Part shown: one piece after another, positions 13,559 through 19,260 of the stretch | Position numbering within the stretch: the first letter of the stretch is position 1 | Layout of the letters: the number at the start of each line of letters is the position of its first letter | DNA from: Terriglobia bacterium | GTDB lineage: Bacteria; Acidobacteriota; Terriglobia; UBA7540 | DNA: 19,260 bases | Reading direction: 5' to 3' | Assembly: GCA_022866195.1 (NCBI GenBank) | Contig: JALHUF010000700.1 | Span: 1-19,260 of the forward strand | Notes under the pieces: generated by a model | What the model was told of the DNA's origin: nothing | The model's database searches: none | Seen by the model: the letters and a program-made list of their open reading frames with translations, nothing else | Program-made: the position numbers and the translations under genes

Positions 13559-15508
13559 CTATTTCCCTTCGAGAAGTTCCCGGTAGCTTTCATAGAAGTG
13601 GATGGCCAGGCCGCCAAAGCTCGGCTGGGTGCTGAGCCACTCGACGGCCGAGCGGCTCTCCTCTTCAAAGACTTCGCGGCCAAGCCCGTGGAAGGTGATG
13701 CGGGGAGACATGCGACGCACGGTGCGAAACCCGGTGACGTTGCGCTGGGTTTCGGGGTCAGCGATTTCAAAGGTCTCAAATCCTTTCAATTCCGGGTCCT
13801 GGGCGACGGCGGCACGAGCAATCTCCAGGATGGGCTGGACCGGGTAACGCGCGGGGTCGCCAGCGGCGCCCAGTTGCCGGGAAAGGCAGAGAAGCGCGTT
13901 CTCGTATGCTGCGCGCTTCGTGTCGTTCATCTCGCGGGGTGCCGAGAGCCCGATGTGCATGTTGACGTCGTCGGAGAAGACGGACATGCGGAAGTCCTCG
14001 AAGAAGAGTCGGTCGCACAAACCGCTGGTGGCCAGGCGGCGCCGGAACTCGTCGGTGGGAAGCCCGGAGACATAGGAGATGGTGCTATCACTCTCCAAGA
14101 AGGTTTCAACCCCCACAACGATCTTCTTGCCTTGCGCCGCAGCGTAGCTGAGCGCGGGAATGCCGCGCGCAATGATCCCCCTCGCCCCGTCGGCCTGATT
14201 GGTGTAATCCATGATCGTCACGGTTTCCAGCAAGTCGGTCAGGTGCTCGCCCACGGTTTTTTCCTGGCCCTGGAAGGTCACTGTCAGTCTTTCCCGCTCC
14301 AGGCCGCCGGCCGGATAGAACCACGCCGGGACGTCGCAGCTGAAGCGCGTGTGCGGCTCCGTCTGCACTCGCGCCACGCACTGTATAACCATCTCGAGGA
14401 AAGCCACCAGGATCTGCGGGCGATACTGCGGGTCGGAGTAGCCCACCAACGTGTAGGGTTCGACGTCGAAGTGGACGCCGTCGAAGCGTGCTCCGGTGGG
14501 GCTGGCGCGGTTGAACGCCAGGATGGTGTCCACGGCCGCGAGGGCGTGCGGGTGGTTTCTGCGCCCCGCCCATTCGGGGGTGCCGGCCAGACCTTCGATC
14601 CGCAAGCCTTCCTGATGTGCGCGCACGAGGAAGGGCCGATATCGTTCCGGAGTGCGGATCTCATACTGCGGAACTCCCTCGGCTACGCGGCGGTCGAATT
14701 CCACCGACAGGTAGATCTCCCCAATCTGGTTTTCGGAACAGAAGGCGAAGAAGCGCTTCGCCCCCTCTTGCTGCTCCGGGTCGAGGAGATCGTTGGTATT
14801 CCAAACCCACATGGCCCGATGGAAGTCGGCGACAGCCTTGGCCGCCCACGGCGTCCTGGGCCGAGCGGCGTCGGGCACCAGGGCGGTCTTCAGGCGCTTG
14901 AACGCGATGTCATCCAGATAGAATCGGTAGTCTCCCGGTTTCGTGATGCTCAGGCTCAGGCGAACCAACCGGCGCCGGTCCAAGCCGCGAAAATCCATGA
15001 GCCGGATGACCACCTCCCGCCATTCGGTGGTGACACCTTGCGGAAGATAGGCGCGCAGGGGGCGCCGGGGTCGGGAGTCCTCGTTCTCCACGCTCGCCTC
15101 ATCTGTCAACTCGATGTCGAAGTCCTCGCCTCCCTTTTGGCCCTTGATCCAAAAGCTCAGGTAGTGGTAGGCGCTGGCATCCAGATACTGGCGTGGCGCC
15201 TCGGACCCTGGATAGAAATCCATCCAGAGTCTGCAAAATCCGTCTGCCTCGCGATGCGCGGTAATGCGCAGCGAGTGGCCGGGAGATGAGCGGGTAACGC
15301 TCGAATCCAGATAGGTGCGGGCCCAGGATGGCTCGCGCATGAAAGCGTTGTAGTGACCGCCCCAGGCGTTGGTGATGCCCTGTTCAAAATGCCAGACGAG
15401 CAAGGCGCTCGACGGCGGCTCGGCCGCGAGCGCGCAGACGGACGCCAGCAGAGCGAACGGTAGCAGACTCAGCTTAGGCAGCCGGCGCAGTCTGAGGGAT
15501 AGGAACAC
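13559..15508 (-). CDS. secreted protein with carbohydrate-binding-like domain and TIM-barrel hydrolase-like domain
   Basis: A 649-residue exported protein, not matched to a named family. GTG 15508 is chosen because GAGG lies 5 nt upstream and it directly precedes a good signal peptide (residues 1-29, cleavage after ALAA); the open frame runs 32 codons further, into trpD. Residues about 35-215 look like a galactose-binding-type beta-sandwich (LVWHFEQG, YHYLSFWIKGQKGGEDFDI, YRFYLDDIAF). Residues about 245-600 resemble a TIM barrel, with FDGVHFDVEPY near 341-351 recalling the DxxDxE motif of GH18-type enzymes; the Glu could be an acid/base residue. A role in glycan breakdown is inferred. It starts 7 bp after the trpD stop, so it is probably co-transcribed, perhaps translationally coupled. 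Confidence 0.75.
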   Translation of the reverse strand: MFLSLRLRRLPKLSLLPFALLASVCALAAEPPSSALLVWHFEQGITNAWGGHYNAFMREPSWARTYLDSSVTRSSPGHSLRITAHREADGFCRLWMDFYPGSEAPRQYLDASAYHYLSFWIKGQKGGEDFDIELTDEASVENEDSRPRRPLRAYLPQGVTTEWREVVIRLMDFRGLDRRRLVRLSLSITKPGDYRFYLDDIAFKRLKTALVPDAARPRTPWAAKAVADFHRAMWVWNTNDLLDPEQQEGAKRFFAFCSENQIGEIYLSVEFDRRVAEGVPQYEIRTPERYRPFLVRAHQEGLRIEGLAGTPEWAGRRNHPHALAAVDTILAFNRASPTGARFDGVHFDVEPYTLVGYSDPQYRPQILVAFLEMVIQCVARVQTEPHTRFSCDVPAWFYPAGGLERERLTVTFQGQEKTVGEHLTDLLETVTIMDYTNQADGARGIIARGIPALSYAAAQGKKIVVGVETFLESDSTISYVSGLPTDEFRRRLATSGLCDRLFFEDFRMSVFSDDVNMHIGLSAPREMNDTKRAAYENALLCLSRQLGAAGDPARYPVQPILEIARAAVAQDPELKGFETFEIADPETQRNVTGFRTVRRMSPRITFHGLGREVFEEESRSAVEWLSTQPSFGGLAIHFYESYRELLEGK

Positions 15509-15515
15509 AGGTGCC

Positions 15516-16568
15516 TCACAGGGGGGATTGTCGTGTAAAGGTGACGAGCGCGTGCAATTTTCCCAGGGCCGCGCGGGAATCGATCGCCGCGGCCGCCTGT
15601 GCAACGCCCTGGCGAAAGTCTACCGCCTTCCCGGCGGCCACCAATGCCGCCGCAGCATTGGCCAAAACCACGTCGCGCAACGGCCCTTCTTCGCCTTCGA
15701 GCACGCGGCGCAGGAGTCGGGCGTTGGTCTCGGGATCGCCGCCCCGCAGGGCCTCGGCGGGCGCGCGCGGCAGTCCGAAATCCTCGGGAACGATCTCGCG
15801 GGTGGTGACGGCGACGCCATCAGTTTCGGTAACTTGGGTAGGGCCAGAGATTGAGATCTCGTCAATTCCATCCTGCGCCGCCACGACGAACGCTCTGCGT
15901 GTGCCGACCGCCGTGAGCGCCCGCGCCATCATCTCCGTACGCGCGCGGTCGTAAACGCCCAGCAGTTGCACCGAGGCCCGCAGGGGGTTCGTCAGCGGGC
16001 CGAGCAGGTTGAAGACGGTCTTGGTCTTCAGCGCCCGCCGCGCGTTCATCACATGCTTCATCGCCAGGTGCAGGCGGGGCGCGAAAAGGAAAACCATGCC
16101 GACTTTTTCTAGGCATTCGGGGAGGCGCTCGAAGGGCAGATCAATCGCCACTCCCAGCGCTTCGAGCACGTCGGCGCTCCCGCAGCGGCTGGAAACCGAT
16201 CGATTGCCATGCTTCGCCACGCGCACGCCCGCCGCCGCCGCAACCAGCGCGGTAGCTGTCGAAACGTTGAAGGTGCCTTGCGCATCGCCGCCTGTCCCGC
16301 AGGTGTCCAGCAGGGGCGAGCCACGCGCCAAGGCGTCCACATCAACCCCGGCTTGGCGCAAATCTTCGACGGCGCGCGCCCGCATGACTTCGGCAAAGCC
16401 CACTAGTTCTGGGACCTGCTCGCCCGTGTCGCGCAAGGCGACGAGAAAGGCGATGATTTCCGGGTCAGGCACTGCGCCCGATAGCAGTTCCTCCATCACC
16501 GCGCGAGCCTCGGCGCGGCTCAGGTTTTCATGTCCTTCGAGCTTCTCGATTGCCGTTCGTATCTGCAT
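15516..16568 (-). CDS. trpD: anthranilate phosphoribosyltransferase
   Basis: A 350-residue enzyme joining anthranilate to PRPP, the second step of tryptophan synthesis. The glycosyltransferase family 3 motifs are intact: DTCGTGGD at 88-95 (PRPP pyrophosphate loop), NVST at 101-104, KHGNRSVSSRCGSADVLEALG at 119-139, and FLFAPRLHLAMKHV. The small helical N-terminal domain (residues 1 to about 70) is complete. The frame continues 31 codons upstream to 16661, but ATG 16568 (MQIRTAIEKL) matches the family start and gives the normal length. It is divergent from sucC and on the opposite strand to trpE and trpG. The secreted TIM-barrel gene follows immediately. Confidence 0.94.
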   Translation of the reverse strand: MQIRTAIEKLEGHENLSRAEARAVMEELLSGAVPDPEIIAFLVALRDTGEQVPELVGFAEVMRARAVEDLRQAGVDVDALARGSPLLDTCGTGGDAQGTFNVSTATALVAAAAGVRVAKHGNRSVSSRCGSADVLEALGVAIDLPFERLPECLEKVGMVFLFAPRLHLAMKHVMNARRALKTKTVFNLLGPLTNPLRASVQLLGVYDRARTEMMARALTAVGTRRAFVVAAQDGIDEISISGPTQVTETDGVAVTTREIVPEDFGLPRAPAEALRGGDPETNARLLRRVLEGEEGPLRDVVLANAAAALVAAGKAVDFRQGVAQAAAAIDSRAALGKLHALVTFTRQSPL

Positions 16569-16601
16569 TGATCCGACCGGAGCACCGTGGTCTGCGGTTC
16601 G

Positions 16602-16630
16602 TTGCTTTTTTGCTGCAGATTGCCTATACT
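16602..16630 (+). promoter_or_regulatory. promoter of the sucC operon
   Basis: TTGCTT (16602-16607), a 17-bp spacer and TATACT (16625-16630). A start near 16637 would give a leader of about 158 nt to the sucC ATG, holding a heptamer pair and a hairpin. The promoter lies within the trpD 5' leader on the other strand. Confidence 0.55.
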
Positions 16631-16659
16631 GCCGCGTTTCGCAACTGCGCGAGTTTAGC

Positions 16660-16665
16660 ATTGTA
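16660..16665 (-). promoter_or_regulatory. possible -10 box for trpD
   Basis: TACAAT on the minus strand about 92 bp upstream of the trpD ATG. No good -35 box, so low confidence. If real, trpD and sucC transcripts overlap at their 5' ends. Confidence 0.3.
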
Positions 16666-16681
16666 GCGCAGACTCTCGGTC

Positions 16682-16787
16682 AGTAGGCAGTTGTCCGTGG
16701 CCGGTCGTCAATTGCGGCCTAAGGTGGCAACCTGCCGCGGCTTTCATCTTGCCACCGTCGGTTACAGGCAACTAGCAACTGAGAACT
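16682..16787. repeat. opposed heptamer arrays and hairpin in the sucC leader
   Basis: On the left AGTAGGC and AGTTGTC (16682-16695) are in 7-nt phase. On the right GGCAACT, AGCAACT, GAGAACT (16767-16787) form a clear heptamer array whose word RRCAACT is the complement of AGTTGYY. Between them GGTGGCAA (16723-16730) pairs perfectly with TTGCCACC (16749-16756). The right array ends 8 nt before the sucC ATG and replaces a normal Shine-Dalgarno site. The left array is weaker than the right. Confidence 0.55.
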
Positions 16788-16795
16788 GTCCTTCG

Positions 16796-17959
16796 ATGAA
16801 AATCCACGAATACCAAGCCAAACAAATTCTGGCGCGCTTCGGAGTGACAACGCCACGGGGCGACGTAGCTTACACCGCCGAGGAAGCCCGTAGTGTAGCC
16901 GAACGCCTCGGTAGTACCGTGGTTGTCAAAGCGCAGATTCACGCCGGAGGGCGCGGCAAGGCTGGAGGCATCGAGGTCGCCCGGGATTCCAAGGAGGCTG
17001 AGCGCCTCGCGCACGAGATGCTGGGCCGGAAACTTGTGACCTTGCAGACGGGCGCGGAAGGTCGCGTGGTCCGCCGCGTCCTGGTCGAGGAAGGGCTGGA
17101 GATTGCCCGGGAGCTTTACCTCGGGATCGTCATTGACCGCTCGCTGGCGCGTCCTGTGGTCATGGCCTCAAGCGAAGGCGGCGTGGAAATTGAAATTGTC
17201 GCGGCCGAACATCCCGAGAAAATCCTGAAGGAGTACATCGATCCCGCGGTGGGATTCCAATCGTTCCAGGCGCGCAAGCTGGCCTTCGGATTGGGTCTGG
17301 ATGCGGCCCTGGTGAACGAGGCCACGCGATTCTTTACGGCCATCTATCGGGCGTTCGAGGCCACGGATGCGTCGCTGGTGGAGATCAATCCCCTCGTGGT
17401 CACGCGCGATGGCCGTTTGCTGGCGCTCGACGCCAAAATGAATTTCGACGACAACGCGCTTTCCCGTCACAAAGACATCCGCGAATTGCGCGACCTGGAC
17501 GAAGAAGACCCGCTGGAAGTGAAGGCCTCCAACTACAACTTGAGCTATATCCGTCTGGATGGCAACGTTGGCTGCATGGTGAATGGCGCGGGGCTGGCCA
17601 TGGCCACCATGGACCTGATTCAATACGCCGGCGGGCGGCCCGCCAATTTCCTCGACGTGGGCGGCGGGGCGAGCGAGGAGCAGGTGCGCCGCGGCTTTGA
17701 GATTATTCTGAGCGACCCGAACGTGCGCGCCGTGCTCGTGAACATCTTCGGCGGCATCATGCGCTGCGATATCGTGGCGAGCGGCGTGGTGGCCGCGGCG
17801 CGCAGCCTGGGCGTCAGAGTTCCCGTCGTGGTGCGCCTGGAAGGGACCAACGTCGAGCTGGGCCAGACAATTCTGCGCGAGTCGGGATTGAATTTCACTG
17901 TCGCCCGCGGCATGAAAGACGCCGCAGAAAAAGTCGTGACCCTGGCGGGCCAGAAATGA
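16796..17959 (+). CDS. sucC: succinyl-CoA synthetase (ADP-forming) beta subunit
   Basis: A 387-residue ATP-grasp subunit that, with SucD, interconverts succinyl-CoA and succinate with nucleotide phosphorylation in the TCA cycle. It begins [17 protein letters not shown], the standard family opening, so ATG 16796 is used and the 35-codon upstream extension is rejected. Seen: [14 protein letters not shown] (nucleotide-binding region), VEINPLVV and [12 protein letters not shown] (metal and phosphate binding), the [18 protein letters not shown] segment and [10 protein letters not shown]. Length equals the family norm (about 388). Downstream sucD normally overlaps or closely follows; here they are 454 bp apart because of an inserted gene. 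Confidence 0.96.
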   Translation: MKIHEYQAKQILARFGVTTPRGDVAYTAEEARSVAERLGSTVVVKAQIHAGGRGKAGGIEVARDSKEAERLAHEMLGRKLVTLQTGAEGRVVRRVLVEEGLEIARELYLGIVIDRSLARPVVMASSEGGVEIEIVAAEHPEKILKEYIDPAVGFQSFQARKLAFGLGLDAALVNEATRFFTAIYRAFEATDASLVEINPLVVTRDGRLLALDAKMNFDDNALSRHKDIRELRDLDEEDPLEVKASNYNLSYIRLDGNVGCMVNGAGLAMATMDLIQYAGGRPANFLDVGGGASEEQVRRGFEIILSDPNVRAVLVNIFGGIMRCDIVASGVVAAARSLGVRVPVVVRLEGTNVELGQTILRESGLNFTVARGMKDAAEKVVTLAGQK

Positions 17960-17966
17960 GCAAATT

Positions 17967-17994
17967 GTGATTTGCGATTGGTGATTTGTGATTG
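17967..17994. repeat. left heptamer arm of the sucCD insert
   Basis: Two tandem 14-nt units differing by one base, GTGATTTGCGATTG (17967-17980) and GTGATTTGTGATTG (17981-17994), i.e. four heptamers of GTGATTG type. It begins 8 nt after the sucC stop. Confidence 0.8.
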
Positions 17995-18011
17995 GCAGTA
18001 GCGGCACGCGA

Positions 18012-18368
18012 ATGATTTCCAGTCCGGAAGAATTGCGGCAAAGAACCAAACCGTTTGCCTTGCGGGTTATCAGGCTGTTTCGTGCTCTGCCAAAGACAGA
18101 AGAAGCGCGCGTCTTGGGTAAGCAGGTTCTCCGCTCAGGAACTGCGGTAGCAGCCAACTACCGGAGTGCTTGCAGGGCCAGGTCGCGGGCTGACTTTATC
18201 TCGAAGATCGGCATAACCGTCGAAGAGGCCGATGAGACGGCATTCTGGTTGGAGTTGCTCATTGACGCGGGCATTGTAAGAAGAGGTAGATTGGAAAAAT
18301 TGCAGGCTGAGGCAAACGAGTTGGTGCGAATCTTTGCCGCGTCGCGTACAACCGCGAAGGGGCGTTGA
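18012..18368 (+). CDS. four-helix-bundle protein of the S23 / intervening-sequence protein family
   Basis: A 118-residue helical protein related to proteins encoded in 23S rRNA intervening sequences (TIGR02436-type). Family hallmarks: an N-terminal helix KPFALRVIRLFRALP, then VLGKQVLRSGTAVAANYRSACRARSR (in most relatives LxxQxxRxxxSIxxNIAEG), then KIGITVEEADETAFWLELLIDAG and a final helix. Such proteins form pentameric barrels and some relatives (Avd) bind nucleic acid; a molecular function for this one is unknown. ATG 18012 is chosen; the GTG at 17988 lies inside the flanking repeat. No Shine-Dalgarno site is visible, so it may be expressed by coupling or read-through from sucC. The stop is immediately followed by the right heptamer arm. 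Confidence 0.85.
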   Translation: MISSPEELRQRTKPFALRVIRLFRALPKTEEARVLGKQVLRSGTAVAANYRSACRARSRADFISKIGITVEEADETAFWLELLIDAGIVRRGRLEKLQAEANELVRIFAASRTTAKGR

Positions 18369-18369
18369 G

Positions 18370-18402
18370 CAATCACCAATCACAAATCAGCAATCACCAA
18401 TG
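18370..18402. repeat. right heptamer arm of the sucCD insert
   Basis: Heptamers CAATCAC, CAATCAC, AAATCAG, CAATCAC and a partial CAATGG, complementary to the left arm. It begins 2 nt after the S23 gene stop and ends about 11 nt before the sucD ATG. Confidence 0.8.
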
Positions 18403-18413
18403 GCAGGGTACCG

Positions 18414-19260
18414 ATGGCCATCTTAGTTAACGAAGATACTCGCTTGCTCGTCCAGGGCATCACCGGGCGGGAAGGGACCTTCCACACGCAGCAGGCTGTA
18501 GCTTACGGCACGAAAGTGGTGGCCGGAGTAACGCCGGGCAAGGGCGGCTCGAGCGTCGACGGGATTCCTGTCTTCAATACCGTGCGCGAGGCCCGTGACA
18601 GGACCGGGGCGAACGTCTCCGTCATCTTTGTGCCGCCTGCCTTTGCCGCCGACGCCATCATGGAAGCTGCCGATGCCGGCATGCCGCTGGTGGTGGCCAT
18701 CACGGAGGGCATCCCCACGCTCGACATGATCCGCGTCATGCAATTCCTGGCGCACACGAGGACGCGATTGATCGGGCCGAACTGCCCGGGGATTATCTCG
18801 CCCGGAAAGTGCAAGGTCGGCATCATGCCCGGCGCCATCCATCGCCCGGGCCACGTGGGCGTCGTCTCGCGCAGCGGAACTCTCACCTACGAGGCCGTCG
18901 GCCAACTCACGGCGCTCGGCATCGGGCAGTCCACCTGTATCGGTATCGGCGGCGATCCCATCATCGGCACTACGTTTGTGGACGCGTTGCGGTTGTTTAA
19001 CGACGATCCGGGAACCCACGCTATCGTGGTCATCGGCGAGATTGGCGGCACGGCGGAGGAAGAGGCCGCCGAATTCATCAAAGCAAACGTGAAGAAGCCG
19101 GTGGTGGGATTCATCGCCGGCCGGACGGCGCCGCCGGGCCGACGCATGGGACACGCGGGCGCCATCATCTCCGGCGGTAAAGGCACCGCGCCCGACAAAA
19201 TCGCGGCCCTCGAAGCCGCCGGCGTCACCGTGGCCGCGAGTCCGGCGGTCATCGGCGAGA
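18414..19260 (+). CDS. sucD: succinyl-CoA synthetase (ADP-forming) alpha subunit, C-terminus cut by window end
   Basis: 282 codons are visible of a family that is usually about 290 long, so only the last few residues are missing. This subunit binds CoA and carries the phosphohistidine intermediate. Seen: [21 protein letters not shown], CoA-binding [48 protein letters not shown] and the active-site His at residue 247 in [12 protein letters not shown]. The ATG at 18414 has AGGG about 5 nt upstream, just beyond the right heptamer arm, so it kept or regained its own ribosome-binding site. It pairs functionally with sucC despite the insertion between them. Confidence 0.96.
   Translation, partial: MAILVNEDTRLLVQGITGREGTFHTQQAVAYGTKVVAGVTPGKGGSSVDGIPVFNTVREARDRTGANVSVIFVPPAFAADAIMEAADAGMPLVVAITEGIPTLDMIRVMQFLAHTRTRLIGPNCPGIISPGKCKVGIMPGAIHRPGHVGVVSRSGTLTYEAVGQLTALGIGQSTCIGIGGDPIIGTTFVDALRLFNDDPGTHAIVVIGEIGGTAEEEAAEFIKANVKKPVVGFIAGRTAPPGRRMGHAGAIISGGKGTAPDKIAALEAAGVTVAASPAVIGE

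Larger units (their letters stand above)
17967..18402. mobile_element. intervening-sequence-like element between sucC and sucD
   Basis: A segment of about 436 bp holding one S23-family gene and bounded by inverted heptamer arrays. It lies between two genes that usually abut, which marks it as an insertion. The perfect 14-bp core TGATTTGTGATTGG (17982-17995) and its complement (18376-18389), extendable to about 26 bp with three mismatches, would form a stem closing the whole insert in the sucCD mRNA. No transposase is encoded. The layout recalls 23S rRNA intervening sequences, which also encode S23-type proteins inside a stem-loop. Confidence 0.55.

Noticed and set aside
13598..15289. 563-codon open frame on the plus strand
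   Set aside because: Antisense shadow of the secreted TIM-barrel gene in GC-rich DNA; no domain or signal, while the minus frame has a signal peptide and conserved blocks.
16721..16740. T-box-like string (AGGTGGCAACC followed by CGCGG) in the sucC leader
   Set aside because: Deviates from the T-box AGGGTGGNACCGCG core, no specifier stem or terminator is seen, and sucC is not a T-box target.
16691..16795. N-terminal extension of sucC by 35 codons
   Set aside because: Encoded by the heptamer and hairpin leader; family proteins start at MKIHEYQAK.

Overview
The window is GC-rich and gene-dense. Its content and style fit an Acidobacteriota chromosome, probably class Terriglobia: a fused AroD-AroE enzyme, secreted glycan-type proteins, a secreted protein ending in a helical GADD-type module, and intergenic arrays of degenerate heptamers. 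This placement is inferred from gene content; no rRNA gene is present to confirm it. I saw no tRNA, rRNA, CRISPR array or transposase gene.

Layout. 1-157 (-) is the N-terminus of a ThiF/MoeB-type enzyme, divergent from pcm (390-1070, +). A family-2 glycosyltransferase (1212-1946, +) follows behind a promoter so close that its mRNA should be leaderless. At 2009-2238 lies an apparent independent small transcription unit with its own promoter, a 14-nt complement of the 16S rRNA 3' end, a 13-codon ORF, several hairpins and a rho-independent terminator. A Nudix hydrolase and an M20 metallopeptidase form a minus-strand pair (2286-4150). Next come aroDE (4615-6111) and trpE (6222-7724), both on plus.

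Between trpE and the other trp genes are accessory genes: a secreted multidomain protein (7899-9059, -), a GNAT acetyltransferase (9426-10013, -), a divergent pair of Tat-exported proteins (TIM-barrel isomerase-like 10158-11114, -; WbsX/GH99-like 11209-12459, +) and a 56-residue prepilin-like protein (12489-12659, -). trpG (12939-13502, +) has its own promoter region. trpD (15516-16568, -) is on the opposite strand and is followed 7 bp later by a secreted CBM-plus-TIM-barrel protein (13559-15508, -). sucC (16796-17959) and sucD (18414 to the window end) complete the window, separated by a small four-helix-bundle (S23/IVP) gene bracketed by inverted heptamer arrays.

Themes. aroDE, trpE, trpG and trpD supply steps of the shikimate-to-tryptophan route but are dispersed. 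sucCD encodes succinyl-CoA synthetase of the TCA cycle. The most unusual signals are (a) the structured small RNA near 2.0-2.24 kb, (b) the S23-family insertion splitting sucCD, with arms that could pair in the mRNA, and (c) heptamer arrays of different sequence but constant 7-nt period lying against start or stop codons at five gene boundaries, three of them as inverted pairs.
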